Assembly (NCBI RefSeq): GCF_033958435.1
Contig: NC_134138.1
Location: forward strand, 266,701,798-266,765,797
Direction of reading: 5' to 3'
From: Carettochelys insculpta
Lineage: Eukaryota; Chordata; Testudines; Carettochelyidae
Length of the DNA stretch: 64,000 nucleotides
The position numbers were made by a program, and so were the translations under genes. Positions 23,101-38,100 of the stretch are shown here, one piece after another (positions within the stretch are counted from its first letter, which is position 1; each line of letters begins with the position of its first letter). The notes beneath the pieces are model-generated. The model did not search any database, was not told the DNA's origin, and saw only the letters and a list, made by a program, of their open reading frames with translations.

Positions 23101-26100
23101 TGGGCAGGGATGCAAAGACACCAAAAAATATTTGTCCAAATCTGATTGCAGGGTTGAGAAGTGAACTCATTCCCCTCTGATGGAGATTTACCTGTGAGAG
23201 AGGAGTGCATGTCTGAGTCTTGTCATGAGTACCAGCCAGGCGGTAGCATTGCAGATATTTTTGACCATCCTACAAGCATAAGGAAAATCTTGAGCTTCTG
23301 TATGTATTCAGACCCAAAAAACTGCTAAGCGTTAAGCTCTTTCTGGCCACTTCAGTCTGGAGAGTTACTTGGTGGAGAACATCCAAGAGCAGGAACTCCT
23401 GGAAGATGATCTCACTGTAACTAAAGTTGTAATATTTTTATTGTTATGATCTGTTTTGTTCCTTCCTCAATTTTGCTGATACAAATCTTGACTTCCTGAA
23501 ATTTCTGATGCAATAGTATGCCTCAAATGGCCTGGCCTGTCTGCTCAAATTTGTTCCTGTTTTTTTAAAATCTGTCCCAGCTGAAAGCTAGTGTTTTCAG
23601 GTAGCACAGAATGCAGAGAAGATGTCTATCTCAGCAATGAGGTGAGTGACAGGGTTGGAGTTCTGAACAATGTGAAAGCCACTCCATATAATTCATTTGT
23701 AAATAAGGTTTTAAGACTGGGCAGCTGGTTGCCTTCTCCTTTTGTTAGCTAATTAGTTTTCAAATGTTTAGACTCCTTGGAATTAAGCACTTCCATGTCC
23801 ACTTTTCTCATTGGTATGGAGTCACAAGTCCCAGCCTCTGCTTTCTAATTATTAGACATCTGCTTGGTTTGCCATGGTTTTCTCAAACAGTAGCACTGAT
23901 CAGAAATTGGCCAAAGTGAAAGAAGCTTCTCAAAAATTAGGCAAGGAAAGTACAGCTCTGAGGACATCACTTTTCTCCAGGCAGGGGTAGATTAGAATTC
24001 ATAACTACTTCTGTGAACTTATAAACCAGGAGTTGACAGACCTGGATATATTTGCACAATACCTTTTTTTAAGTTTTTTTTCCTCCTTCCCAGGTCTAAA
24101 TCACGAAAAATTAATTTGCACGCTTGTCAGTATAAGGTATCTGTATATTTCTAATGAAAAATATACATTAGCATATTTGGCATTTGATAGCGAATCTATC
24201 ATTTAGGATTTTGTGTACTCAATAGTCTGTATCGGGGTAAGCAACCTTTCCAAGGCGAAGTGCTGAAATTCGACCTTTTGATCTCTGTATGGTCCAAGTG
24301 CCAGTGATACTTTTTAAAGCCACTAATAGTCCTACCTACAACAGCTTCATTAATAAATAAATGAAGCTGCAGAGCTTTACCGTTTAGGTGGTGTTCGTTA
24401 CCATTAGCTGGTCTTTTTTAATCTGAAGGCGGCATGGCTTTGAGCAAGCTCCCAGCTGCATGTGGGAGGAGGGGCGGTGCTGAGCTCCTGCCTCACATGC
24501 TAATGAAAATCAGCTCACATGCCACTCTTGGCACCTGTGCTGCAGGTTGCCAACCCCTGCCTTAGACTCAAACACTGGTCTTACACTTGAAAAGTAGGTC
24601 TTTTGTTGGTCTTATATATACCTCTGTCTCTGTAATTTCCACTCCAGCTCACCTGATAAAGTAGCTTTTACCATGGAAGCTTATGGCTAATCAATCAGCT
24701 AGTCTCTAAGGTGTCACAGGACTCCACATTGTTTCAATCAGGATGAGTTATCTTAGCTCTGCCAACCCTTGCACTAGACCGTTCTTCCTAGATGTAAAAG
24801 ATTATTACCAAACCCATGACTTACTTAATCCTGTTTCTTTATTGAAGTAAAATCTATTCTCATAAAAAAATGCATACAAATGAAAGAGGGTCAACTTTTT
24901 AAAACTTGGCCTCATCCATTTGTTTTTCAGAGGAATTGTTTCTAGTGTATGATGGATGCCTAAAGTATTTTATTCCAATCTCCTAAAAAAATCATTGGCT
25001 AATGAAGTGGAAGAATAACTTCCATCTCAGGCTTCAGAAATATGTTGTGTGGTATAGACCAGGGGTTGGCAACACCCAGCACATGTGCCACTCTTGGCAG
25101 CATGGGAGGGGCTGGGAGCAATTAATATTTAGCAGATCAAAACTTTTAGAATGATACCCCTCATGGCATATTTTGTACAAAGCATCTTGTAATTACTTAA
25201 CTGTGGCAAATATGGGGTGCTTTGAGGTGCAGAGTGTTACATAGGTTACAGCTTCAAATGCAGTGGGAGTTTGTGAATGCTGTCACCAACGGATGGCTGA
25301 CAGGTGTCCTAGGTACAATGAAATGGTGGCTTCAGTTCAGTTCCTACTGCAAAAACACTGTCAAAATGAAAGGACGAGTTATGCTGTAGTTCAGGATTGA
25401 GACTTGGGAGATTTGTTCCTGATTTGGTCACAGCCTTTCTGTGGGACTTTCGGCAAAACATCATTTAACATGTTGATACTTCACTTTCCCAGTCTGTGAA
25501 AGGTGGCTGATAATACTGTCCTCCATCATTCATATGTACCATGGGTCTAAGTCCTTTAGAGTGATGTGATGCCCATACGCTGGAGCCGTGAACGGCGTAG
25601 AAAAGCTGATAAATCAGTACAACCGGTTCCGTTCTTGGCACAGAGGCTCAAACTGAGTAAAGACTAAACTAAAGTGCATTGAAGACTCCTACCACTCTCC
25701 TTATCACAACTAGGACTGGTGAGGGAGAGTTTTCACGTTCCTACACCATAGCCCTCATTAATTAGACTGCTAGGCCCCATTGGTTTACCACTTTGTACTT
25801 CCAGCAAAGAAATAAAGAGAAAGCAAACCAAGGCACGTAGGTGTTATTTTGTGTGACTTGCATATTTTCACACCTGCTTAATTGGAGAACTTGAGCAGTG
25901 TAACCTAATATAGTGTTAATGCGGAGTGACATATACCTGTAAGAGGCTGTAGTTTAGTATGTGTTCTTGTCAAGTAGATTCTGCTGTTTGTAAGATGTTT
26001 GGAACAGAAATACCAGAAGCTGGCCAAGAACAATTCAACAGGATCCCAACTCCAGCCAACCTTTCCCAATTAGCTGTGGAATGTGACAGTGTTTTCCATG

Positions 26101-29100
26101 CCCACTTAGGTTAGGTTTTAAAGTTAGGGGTCAGATGAGCTCTGTCAGGCTATTTGCATAGCTCTAAAACTGTGTTTATAAAGCAGGTCACTCCCTGGCT
26201 TCCCTTCTTGAGATGTAACAGTAGTGCCAGTGCTGATGCATCAGAAACGTCATGAAATGTGAAATTTCAAACTACTAGTTTTTGGGCCGTTGTGTGTTTT
26301 GTGAGCTCCTGAGACATGGCTGGAGGAAGTCATTTGTTCCAAGTTCTGCCTGCTGTGATTTGCACAAGCACTTACTCTTGAATTCAGTGATGTTTGCACA
26401 TGTGTCTACAAGGGCACCTTGGTCCTCTTGTGTGTGTTTGCCATTACTCTCATCCAGTGCAGCACAGCCCTTTCATAGCCACTTTAAGTACCTTTCATTA
26501 AAGGTTCTCCTCTCATAGCATATACAGTAAACCCCCAAGATATGTGCAGTTGAGTTACACCTGTCTTGGGTTAATGTGACTCCTGCCTCTGTCAGGGGCA
26601 GTAGCGTGACTCTTGCTGCTCCTCCTGCTCCTGTCAGGGATGGCAGCCACTCCCTGTCAGTGACGGCAATGAGATTCAGGCTGCCATCCCTGACAGCAGT
26701 GGTGGGGAGCTGGGAACCAGGCGGTACCCTGGCTTATAGCTCCCATTGGCTTGCAGAGCCAGGAAACTGACCAGGGCAGCAGCCCTGGTCAGTTTCCTCA
26801 TTCCAAGGAGTGGAGGGGAGCCAGGAGCAAGGCTGCCCCTAGTTCCTGGCTCCCTGCCATTCTGGGCTCCTGCAAGCCCTGGGGAGGTGGGAACCAGACT
26901 TGTGCAAAAATTTGAGTTATGCAAGGGTTGCAGGAATGCAATCCCTGCATAACCTGAGAGTTTACTGTGCAAACCTGTGGTACAGAGACCACTTGGAACA
27001 CTAAATAGGATTTTGTGAATGCAGGAAATCAAATTTATCTGCACAACCCAGAGGAGAACAAGGAGCTGAGTAGCCATGTGGAGCATGTATGTAGGTATGT
27101 GTGCATAGAACATGGGGAGAGGTGTTGTAAACAACTTACTTCATAGTGAGGGAACAGGTAATTGTATAGGACTAGAGGAGTGGCCCAAAGGCAAAGCCCA
27201 TGTCACGCCAGGGTGGCGCATATCTTGCAGGCAGTCTCTCCTCAGCGCTCCCCTGAACATCCAAGAGCATCTGATCAGCCAGGGGATTATCTTCTGGACA
27301 GGGCTTAAATTCTCAAGAATATTTCCCAGAGCCTCCAACCTCCAGTTCTCATGGCAGGCACCCTGGTGCTCAGGGCTTCAGCCCTGTCAGAGGCCCTACC
27401 TTGGACCCCCTGAAACCAGCTTGCAGCCACCCAGAGGGGGTGGGACCCCCAGTTGGGAACTCTAGCAGCATCAGACAGGAGTGAGCTTTTGAATGTACTT
27501 ACCAAACCTCTGCTCCAGTCAGCTCCAGCTGACTTTAAGCCCTGCTTCCGGATGTAACTAGCTTTTAACCCATGTGCTTGTTGGGAAAAATAAGCCATTA
27601 TTCCTTGTGAAAATTCTGTTTCTCTTTCCATTGCCTCTTGTTTTTCCCTCTTCTTTTCATGTTTAAAACAGTCCCAAGGTGGTTCCAACCAGTTCTTGAA
27701 AACCTGATATCTGAAGCTGGTTACCCAGCCTGGCACCTGAACTGGAACTTTTATAAGAGTTTGGTTTTTTTATAATGTAGCACCAGCTGCATGCGAGATA
27801 CTTTAGAGAGAAGTGCCCAGCCAGAGTCCTTGCTCTTTCCCAACTGACACTTTTAGTATTTTAATGCTGCCTATTTTGTCTTGGTTTATTTTCCTTAGCT
27901 GTATGTTAGAGCTCCTCAGTGAGATCTTTCCTGTATTAGGGAAGACTGATTAGAGGAAGCATGGCCTTGTGGCTAAGGGGCTGGACTATGACTCAGGGAA
28001 TCTCAGTTTAATTCACTGCTGTGCTTCAGACTTGCTAAACGATCTTGCACATGCCACTTCTCCCTGTGCTTCTGTTCCATCTGGTGGAGGTACGTTTTCC
28101 TGTCCTGTCAGTTCACACGGTAAGCTCTTTGGGGCAGGGACTGTCTCTTACTGGATGTGTTACCCATGACTAGCACCAGATCTGTCCCATTCATTGGATG
28201 GTTTGGGTAGGCCGGTTCAGGCCTAATGCTTTGGACAGGTCGACTCCGACCACCTCAAATGTCCTGTGTTCATGGTGGCAGCAGGAGTCAACCCCCTCGA
28301 TCACCATGGTGACAGGAGCCTGCTCTGCTCTGCCCTGCTGCCCTCTCCCAGCTCAATGCATTCCGCTTCACCACGGCAACAGGAAGTGAACAGGAACAGA
28401 GAAAAGGAGCACCGTGCACTGGAAGTGGGCAGTGGGGGGGGGAAGCAGAGTTGTCTGCCAGGTTGCTTAGGTTCCCACCATCACAATAAGTGCGGGATGT
28501 GGGGGTGAGGCTGCCCTTGTTGGTGCCTCATGTTAGGCGCCTGATGTTCCCTGGGCTTGCGTTGCTTGGCGGGAGAGGCAAGGCAGAGCTTGGGGAAAGG
28601 GAGCTAGTGGGGGCAGGGTGGGTGTGAAACAGAGGTAGAGCGGGGGAGGGTCTGAGACATGAGGTTGCTCCGGACCTCACATGCTGCCCTCCTGGGATGG
28701 CTCCCACTAGCCCAATGAATTCCTGAACTCAGCTGAAGCCTTGATGTAGTATTGTTATAATATGAATAATATTGCAAACTTTTAATTGCTACATTGCTAA
28801 AATAATTTCTGAAATAAATCTAGGGTCCCATCGGAAAATGGTTTTTTAAACAATGTTATTGCATCATTGAACAATACTGGAAACACATGCCCAAAGCAGT
28901 TACAAACAAAACATGGTATTTCAAAACATTAATCTTGTCTGGTGTTATCCAATTAATCTCTTGCTTGTTTTTATTTGCCTTTTTGTTGCTTAGGATGTGT
29001 TCTCTAAGGGTGTTTTTTTGTTTTATTTTGTTTTTTTAAATTTGCGATCTTCTAACACAGGGGTCTGCAACCTGCAGCTACAGAGCCACATGTGGCTCTT

Positions 29101-32100
29101 TAAGGACTTTTTTGTGGCTTCTGATGCGACAATTGCAAAGTAAAAATATCTCTCTTGATTATTTTCTATATTTTGGTGAATGTCTAGAAGCTGAACAATG
29201 AACAACTCATCTAAATAGCAAATGAAATGTTGGGTAACTCCTCCTTTCATACGTGCAGTTGATCTTGAAATGTTGGATAATTGCCCCTTTAATACATGCA
29301 GTGCATCGTGGGATGTGTGTGTGCGCTATTCTTAAAACAGGGGTTACAAAAAATCTGGTGTGACATTATTTATTAATGATCGGTGTGTATTCACATGCAC
29401 TGTGGGTCTTGAAATAAAGAGGTTTTTACTGAATTTGAAAAAGTGGCTCTGGCTTTTCTTTTGGTGTCTGACCCCGTCCTAATGTATTTACCAATTGATT
29501 TTAGTTTAGTGCTTCCGGAAACTGACATACTAATCCAAACTCTAAACTCCCTACAGCTGCAAATGGATGCAGCTCCACAAACTTCAAGGGAATGTGCCCA
29601 CTTTCACCAAGAGAGGATCTGGAACTTAATTTCTCTCTTTTTTAAAACTTAGAAACCATTTTTAGGGGCCAGAAGTCCAGTGTTGGAGGTGGCTGTGGAA
29701 AGAACACAGGGTCAGGCACTGTCTTTCAGCTCTGAGAACAGTTTTGCTCAAAATCCGCTCTAAAAGCTCTTTGCTTTTATTCAGTTGGAAAATGTGAGTG
29801 AGGATGAGCCACTTGACCCCGATTCTCTGAATTCATGCAGGGTGCTACTGCTAATGTTCTTTTCTGTTTCCCCCTCAGCTGGTGAATCGATATTTGTATT
29901 CGGGGAGTGCGGACAAGACGGTGAAGTGCTGGTTCGTAGACACTGGGGAGCAAGTCCAAACATACAGGACTCACAAACACAGCGTTAGCACTTTGAAATA
30001 CCACGCAGGAATCTGTGAGTTGCCTTTCCACACACTTTGGTCTCATTTTCCTGCTATTTTGTGAATGTTTTTGCTTTGAATAAGAGTGAGTAATAAAGGC
30101 AACATTATGGGTGTGAGGAATGAGTTCTTGTGAAATTTTCTTTGGCTCTGCCTCCTACCCTAGTGCTACTAGATTCAGCACCAAATTATGGGGCTCACTC
30201 TGCTGTTGCTGGTTGCTAAGGAAAACTTCCCATTTCCCTAGAAAAACGCTAGTGCAGGTGTATGCAGCCTCTTCTACACCTTGGCTGCAACGAGATCTTG
30301 CTGTTTCTGTAGCTCTCAAAAGCTGTGTCTACACGTGCACGCTACTTCGAAGTAGCGGCACTAACTTCAAAATAGCGCCCGTCGCGGCTACACGCGTCGG
30401 GCGCTATTTCGAAGTTAACTTCGACGTTAGGCGGCGAGACGTCGAAGTCGCTAACCTCATGAGGGGATCGGAATAGCGCCCTACTTCGACGTTCAACATC
30501 GAAGTAGGGACCGTGTAGACGACCCGCGTCCTGCAACGTCGAAATTGCCGGGTCCTCCATGGCGGCCATCAGCTGGGGGGTTGAGAGATGCTCTCTCTCC
30601 AGCCCCTGTGGGGCTCTATGGTCACCGTGGGCAGCAGCCCTTAGCCCAGGGCTTCTGGCTGCTGCTGCTGCAGCTGGGGATCCATGCTGCAGGCACAGGG
30701 TCTGCAACCAGTTGTCAGCTCTGTGTATCTTGTGTTGTTTAGTGCAACTGTGTCTGGGAGGGGCCCTTTAAGGGAGCGGCTTGCTGTTGAGTCCGCCCTG
30801 TGACTCTGTCTGCAGCTGTGCCTGGCACCCTTATTTCGATGTGTGCTACTTTGGCGTGTAGACGTACCCTCGCAGCGCCTATTTCAATGTGGTGCCGCGC
30901 AACGTCGAAGTCGAACATCGACGTTGCCAGCCCTGGAGGACGTGTAGACGTTATTCATCGAAATAGCCTAGTTGCTACATCGAAATAAGCTATTTTGATG
31001 TTGGCTTCACGTGTAGACGTAGCCAAAGTGTGCTGGAAGGGCTGGAGATGTGGCCAGGTTCTGTCCTCAGATATTCCTGCTAGCACAAGCACATGCAGGT
31101 GTAGCAAGAGATTGACTTTATGTAATGCACAATTTATTGCTCTCAAACTGAGAGGTACATCTGAGAAACTTGGTGCTCTCTCCTTACAAAACATTCTGCC
31201 TACTTTGTCCTGAAGGTTAAAACACGTGTTCACAACCCTATGATCTCCCATCCCGATTCCTTCAGATAACATCATGCCCATTGGAACTGCATCGGGGACT
31301 TGTTGTGCTAGCCACTACCAGCACCCAAGATAGTTCCTGCCCCAGAGAGTTTACAGTCGAGACTTCTGGCCCTGTTCTCTCCCCTCTCTGAATCTCTTTG
31401 CAGGCTGTCTCTTCTAGCACGCCTCACTACGCTTCTTGCTCTTGACTTCAGGATCATGTTTATAGGAGGGCCAACAGATGTGTGGGCTGCTGCGTAAGGT
31501 GGAAAGGGGCCAGTTCCACAATCCTGGAAGGGGCAGGGCCTTAGGCAGAAGGGGCATGGCTGAGGGATGATGTCCTTCTGGTTGCGATTCAGAGCAGCCA
31601 AACGTGCGCCACCCCAGGGTCTGGTGGAGATTTAAGGGTGCTATGGCAGTTACCCCTTTGGCTTCCTACCCACCCCCCGTTGACATGCCTGCATGTGTAA
31701 TCACAGAACACTAGAACTGGAAGGGATCTTGCGATGTCATCGTGTCTAGTCCTCTGCCCTCACGGCAGGACCAAGCACTATCCAGAGTCTCTAGACCATC
31801 CCTGAGAGGTTTCTGTCTAACCTGCTCTTAAATATCTTCAGTGATGGAGATTCCACTAAGCAATTTATTCCAGTGTTTAACCAATAATACTGATACTCAG
31901 TAGTCATCATCTTAAGTTTTTTTATTTATGTATCATCCCCCATCCTGAGCTGCCAGTCAGGTAGCCTTGATTTGCTATTTGTCCTGTAAATGTCTTCATG
32001 CCTTCTTGTGTACAGGCAGCATGGAATGAATGCCCTTCCCGAGCCAATCCAAAAGGCCGCGGCTCTCTCCTCTTCAGGACCCTTTTCCACATCTGCCCTT

Positions 32101-35100
32101 AACTAGGACACCTGAAAATAACTTAACTGTGTTGATGTAGGGTAATTTTGAACTAACCATCCATCCATGTAGGTGAGAGGGCAGCACAGAGGCAGATGAA
32201 ATTCACTGTTGACCAGTACAACGTAAGAGTAATATGAACTACTCAGACATACAGATTATAAGTAAACAGTGATTAGCTGACATGATGCAGGATATAGGTT
32301 GCCTTGGTCCATTCTGACTGGCTAGTCATGATCATAATCAAGTAAGCTAACATGATTTCATAGTTGTACTTGAGCATTTAAAAAGTGTGCACGCAGGCCA
32401 GCTCAGAGGCATGACACGGAACTGCACAGACAAAAACTGCACAGCACAAAAACTGCAGCACAGACGCACCTGAGTTAATTAAATTCATTTACATTGTTTG
32501 AGCCCAGAAATGTAAGAGAAACAACAAACACAACCACTGAGATGCCCTATTGTAACTCCTACTTCCTTTTGGGGAGGAGAACAGGTGAGGTGAAGGGCTC
32601 AGTCTTTGTCTATCAAGAGACTAATGTCGCAAAACAAGTGGTGCTCTGTAGCTCAGCTGGAGAATAGGCTGACACTGGCTCCCTTGAAAGCTTACACAGT
32701 GACTTCCGATAAAACTTCCTCTCAAAGCTGCCACCCCGGTGTTGCCAGATTTTGCGAACTGTGCCGCCTTTCCTTTTGTCCTGTTCTTTCCATAGCACCT
32801 CCACACTCAGTGTGACTAAGCAGTCAGCATTGATATATTTAGCCAGACCAGGGAGAAGCATGGTGTGGGTATGACAGAGGTGTTCCCAAGCTGTTACTGT
32901 TGTATTAAAAGCTAAAAGGTGTTAAGAGAGACAGCTGACTTGCCCCATTTGGGAAAGAGAGCATCGGGGGGAATGGGGAACATTAGGAACCTGCTCAAGA
33001 AAAATAAAACACAGTTTTAACCTTTTAAAGAGAATTTTCTCCTTACAACAAGTAAGTGGTTTACAATATGATTTTATTACAGTCACGCCTAGAGGGCCCA
33101 ACAGAGAGCCTTACTGCTCTCGGTACTGTACACCTGCGTAGTTGGAGATAATACTTGCTTTACGGAGCTTACTGCTGAAAGGGACAAGCCAGAGCAAGTA
33201 TAGTTTTTACAGACAGGGCCTGATTCAGAGAGAGAAGAAACTGTTTGCCCAGGGTCTTCCAGAAAGTCCACAGCAGTGCTGGGAATTGAATCCCAGTCTC
33301 CTGAAGGCTAGGCTAGCATCTTAACCATGTGTCTTCTCTTTGCCTGTACAACTGTCTTTATGCCAGATGATTAAAACTAGGGCATTTTCCAATGCAACTC
33401 AACCTCTCAGTGGTTGTGCTTGTTGTTTCTCTTACATTTCTGGGCTCAAACAATGTAAGTGAATTTAATTAACTCAGGTGCGTCTGTGCTGCAGTTTTTG
33501 TGCTGCAAGCAGGGGAATCCTGTTTCAGAGATGCTCCTTCGGTTGCATTTTAACTCCTTTCTCTCTCACTGCCCCAAAGAGTTTCTATTGGTTTGCAGTT
33601 AGTTTTGGATACAAATTTTATTCATGTGCAATCTCAATGTTGGCCTGTGCCTTTTGAAGCTCTAAGATACAAGTAAGCTCTTTAAATGCAATATGACCAT
33701 TCATAGGGGGAAAAGGTTATCTGCTGAGAAGCAAATACTGAAAGAGAGAACTAAAATATTCTTGCTAAGAGCAATCCAGTTGCTGAGCCAACCAGCCCTT
33801 GCTCAGTTTGAGATCTGCTGTGCTTGTGGCACAAGATGTGTAGTGACAGGTTGCTTGGTGAACCAGTAAATCATACGGAACTACTATGTTTGTCCATTTC
33901 CCCTCTCGTTCAGCAGTCTTGCTTGTGAGAGGCAACATGAGAGAAATGCCCTTCCTGAGCCAATCCACAAGGCCATCTGTTTTGAGGGGATGAGGCAGCT
34001 AGAGACAGAATCTGAGGCCTTGGATGCACTTTCTTTCACAAAACTTTCCATCCTGGCAGTTTCTGACAAGGCATGAAAGAAATACAAGGATCATTGATTT
34101 AATCTATTTCCTATGTTAGTTCAGAAATTTCTTTCTGTGGGAAAAGTTGACGGGCTGGGGATAATTAAGAAAAATTGTGCCATTTGACTGCTCCTCTGCC
34201 TTTCAAACTGTGTGTATTAATAGTTGTTTGAAATGTTCAATAGTGTCTTGTGATTTGTGTGCCCAGCCTGGAACTCCTTAAAGGTGCTGATTATAAGCCC
34301 TCTGAAAATCAGGCTCCTTTCAGTGTCTCATGTTGGGCACTCAATATTACTAGTCACACTTGAATTTAAAATTACCTCCCATGGTTCATGTAGTATGTGA
34401 CATATGGTGACAGGGTGGACTCACCACTGCAGCATCCCTTGCTGGTTGTTGTGGGGATTGTCTCTGTATGCCAGTGCACCTTCTTCTAGTGATTCCCTCT
34501 GCTCAAGGGAGCCACATTGCGCCCAGGACCACGGCATTCTCTTCATGACACTCCTCTATGGCTGTGCCACACTCTGTATTCCACCTCTCCAGGGGCTACT
34601 ATTGCAATACCTCAGTCCAAGGACATTCTCAGTGTCAAGTGAGGTGAGACCTGTGCCCGCCCATTACTCCATGTCCCAGCTCTGGGACCCTATAGATGAC
34701 TGTCTCTTGCTGCATCGCTTCCAGCTCCTGTATAGAATTCCCTGGGTCATTTCCTTGTGGTCCCAGAATCCTCTTTGCCCTTGTGGATAGATGCAGCCTG
34801 CCAGGAGCTGCCTTTAAGCTATCTAGGTTTCTGCTTGCAGCAGTATTCTGTCCAGGGTGTTTTCTGCCCTCCACTTGCAAGGCACCCAGTCCTCCTTACT
34901 CTTCAAGCTCCTGGGAGTGTCAGACCCAACTCTGTACTGTAGCTCTCCTTACCTGGGCTTGCCTAGCCCTGACTGACTTCTATAAGCCCTCGTGTGATTG
35001 GCTGCCTCCTGCACAGACTCCCTAGAGCCCTGTGTGTGGGGCACATGTGCCCCATCACATACATATACAAAAGTATTATAGCCAACATTTTCAAGTATTT

Positions 35101-38100
35101 CTATGCATTCCGATATTGTAATACAATACCAGCTATAGCCTGTGGCTTGAATCACTCTAAAGACATATTGTTTGCAAGAATCCTAAGCTACAAGAGTTAA
35201 TTGAAAACATTTGCTCTTATGAAAGGAAATTTGTAGAGTTGCTTGAAGATGGATTTCACTGCTGAAGCAAAAGAATTCTGTGAAATCTGTGCACAGAATA
35301 TTGAAGGCTTTTGGGGAAATCTTTGAAGCCAAGGATACCTGGTCTACTCTATAGATTGTCAGAGCACGTGTGTAGGTGGGAAACATCTGTGCAGTGAATG
35401 TGGGAGAGTAGATTTAACATGAGAAGGGACCATAGACTGCATAGGAGATCAGTACCTTGAAAAATGAGTGGGGGGACCACAAAAAAAAGGGCAGCCCAGA
35501 AGGCAATTAGGTTGAGTGTAAGGAGTGTGTAGCATGCAACAACAAATATAGCCACAGAAGCAGCAGCTGATTGCTTTACAAACAGAATAAACGTTTTTGA
35601 GTGGGGCATGTTATAGGGGTAAAGCTGGTAGTTAGCTGGATAAGTCTGAGTGGGCTGCATGGCAGCCTCTTCTTGAGAAAGGTATCTATGTTAATAAAAC
35701 AGGATCCTTTGCTATAAGTTCATGTTATGTACACTAACTACTTCTTCCCAGTAGATAATGTACATTTGATCAAGGCAGCACCACTGAAGTTCTGGCACCT
35801 ACTGGCTACGTCTACTCGTGAAGCCTACATCGAAGTAGCCTATTTCGATGTGGCGACATCGAAATAGGCTATTTCGATGAATAACGTCTACACGTCCTCC
35901 AGGGCTGGCAACGTCGATGTTCAACATCGACGTTGCACAGCACCACATCGAAATAGGCGCTGCGAGGGAACGTCTACACACCACAGTAGCACACATTGAA
36001 ATAAGGGTGCCAGGCACAGCTGCAGACAGAGTCACAGGGCGGACTCAACAGCAAGCCGCTCCCTTAAAGGGCCCCTCCCAGACACACTTGCACTAAACAG
36101 CACAAGATCCACAGAGCCGACAACTGGTTGCAGACCCTGTGCATGCAGCATGAATCCCCCGCTGCAGCAGCAGCAGCCAGAAGCCCTGGGCTAAAGGCTG
36201 CTGCACATGGTGACCATAGAGCCCCGCATGGGCTGGAGAGACAGCGTCTCTCAACCCCCCAGCGGATGGCTGCCATGGAGGACCCCACAATTTCGACGTT
36301 GCGGGATGCGGATCGTCTACATGGTCCCTACTTCAACGTTGAACGTCGAAGTAGGGCGCTATTCCGATCCCCTCATGAGGTTAGCGACTTCGACATCTCG
36401 CCGCCTAACGTCGAAGTTAACTTCAAAATAGCGCCCGACGCGTGTAGCCGTGACGGGCGCTATTTCGAAGTTAGTGCCACTACTTCGAAGTAGCGTGCAC
36501 GTGTAGACACAGCCACTGAGAGCAAGCCTATCCTTCATGCCCTTTAAAACACCAGTAGCTGTTGGTGTATTGTCTACACTACTCTGTTCTTGGAACTCCG
36601 CAGTTCGCAGCAATGGTGAGACAGACCATAGAGTCGTAGACATGGAGGACTGGAAGGGTCATTAAATAGGTCATTTAGCCCAGTCCCATGAATAGACATT
36701 AGATTAGTTGTTATCTAGACCATCCGTGACAGGGGTTTAATCTAACCTGCTCTTAAAAATCTCCTCAGTGGAGATTCTACAACCTCTCTAGGTAATTTGT
36801 TCCAGTGCTTAACTACACTTAGACTCATAGCATACTAGAACTGGAAGGGACCTTGAGGTCATCACGTCTAGTCCTGTGCCCTCATGGCAGGACCAGCCAC
36901 CATCGATATTATACGTGTTAGATATTTGTCCAACCTATTCTTAAATATCTCCAGGGATGGGTATTCTGCAACCACCCTAGGCAATATATTCCAGTAATTA
37001 ACCACCCTGACAGTTAGGATTTTTTTTTCTAAGGCCCAACCAAAACTTCCCTTTCTGCAATTTAAGCCCATTGCTTCTTGGCCTATTATCAGAGGTTAAG
37101 GAGAATAATTTTTTCCCTCCTCCTTGTAACACCCTTTTAGGTACTTGAAAGCTGCTATCATGTCCCCTGTCAGTCTTAAAGTTAGAAAGCTTTTCCTAAT
37201 GTCTGACCTAAATCTCCTTAGACAAGAATTAATGGACTTAAGTTACTCTATCCTCAGTGGTTAAGGAAAACAATTTATCACCCTTCTCAGTATAATGATC
37301 TTTTATATACTTGAAGACTGTCATGTCCTCCTCCCCTCCCCTAGTATTCACTTCTCCAGAATGGAAAAAATGCGTTTGTTGAATCTTTCCTCCTAGGTCA
37401 TGTTTTCTAGACTTTTAATAATTTTTGTTGCTATTCTCTGGATTTCTCCAATTTGTCCACATCTCTCCTGAATACTGGTACCGAGAACTGGATGGAGTAT
37501 TCCAGTTGAAGCCTCGCTGGTGCTGAGTGGGGTGGAGTAATTACTTTTTGTGTCTTGTTTACAACCCTCCTGCTTATATATCCCAGAATGACCCTTCTCT
37601 CTTTTACATAGTACTAAACTGAGAGCAACCCTGGCTGGTGTCCATGAAGCTAAGCTGGTGTGAAAATCAGTCCCAGAAAGTGTTTTTTCCTTTAAGATTG
37701 ATCATATGGCTGTCCTCAAAAGACCTCATTGGTCCTTTGTGTTAGTGTTCACAGGAAGTGGTGATGCCTGTGCTCGAGCTTTCAATTCAAAGACCGGTGT
37801 CCTGCAGAGGATCTTCCGCGGACACAAGTATGTCATCAACTGCATTCAGGTGAGGAGGGCATTGTACTGTGGAAAAACTCAACATCCAAATCAGCAAGCT
37901 TTTAGTGTAGATTTCTCCATATGTTCTCTGCAAACTGATCTGGCCCCTTGGGCGTTAGAACACTTGGAATGCTGTGTGCCAGGACAGACAGTGGGGAATT
38001 GATCCTTAAAAGTACAGGACTAAACCTCCTGGTTACTTCCAAGCCTCATTTTGATTGTGGTGACTCGGAAATATACAATATGGGATTAAGTATGACCCTA

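Larger units (their letters stand above)
10984..29878 (+). other. WDR86: WDR86 intron 3 (18.9 kb)
   Basis: GT...AG intron. It contains CR1 remnants (13656-15620), the Harbinger element (16409-22394), hAT and Tigger-like MITEs (24232-24559, 25060-25135, 26525-26967, 29058-29477) and MIR and turtle SINE copies. Nothing is recognised in 11000-13650, 22500-24180, 25140-26500, 26970-27950 or 28190-29040. Confidence 0.8.
30015..37745 (+). other. WDR86: WDR86 intron 4
   Basis: GT...AG intron. It holds two Harbinger foldback elements in opposite orientation (30321-31024 and 35804-36514), CR1 remnants (31706-31915 and 36628-37560), an MIR copy, and a pair of 101-bp inverted repeats (32442 and 33405). 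Nothing is recognised in 34000-35790. Confidence 0.8.
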
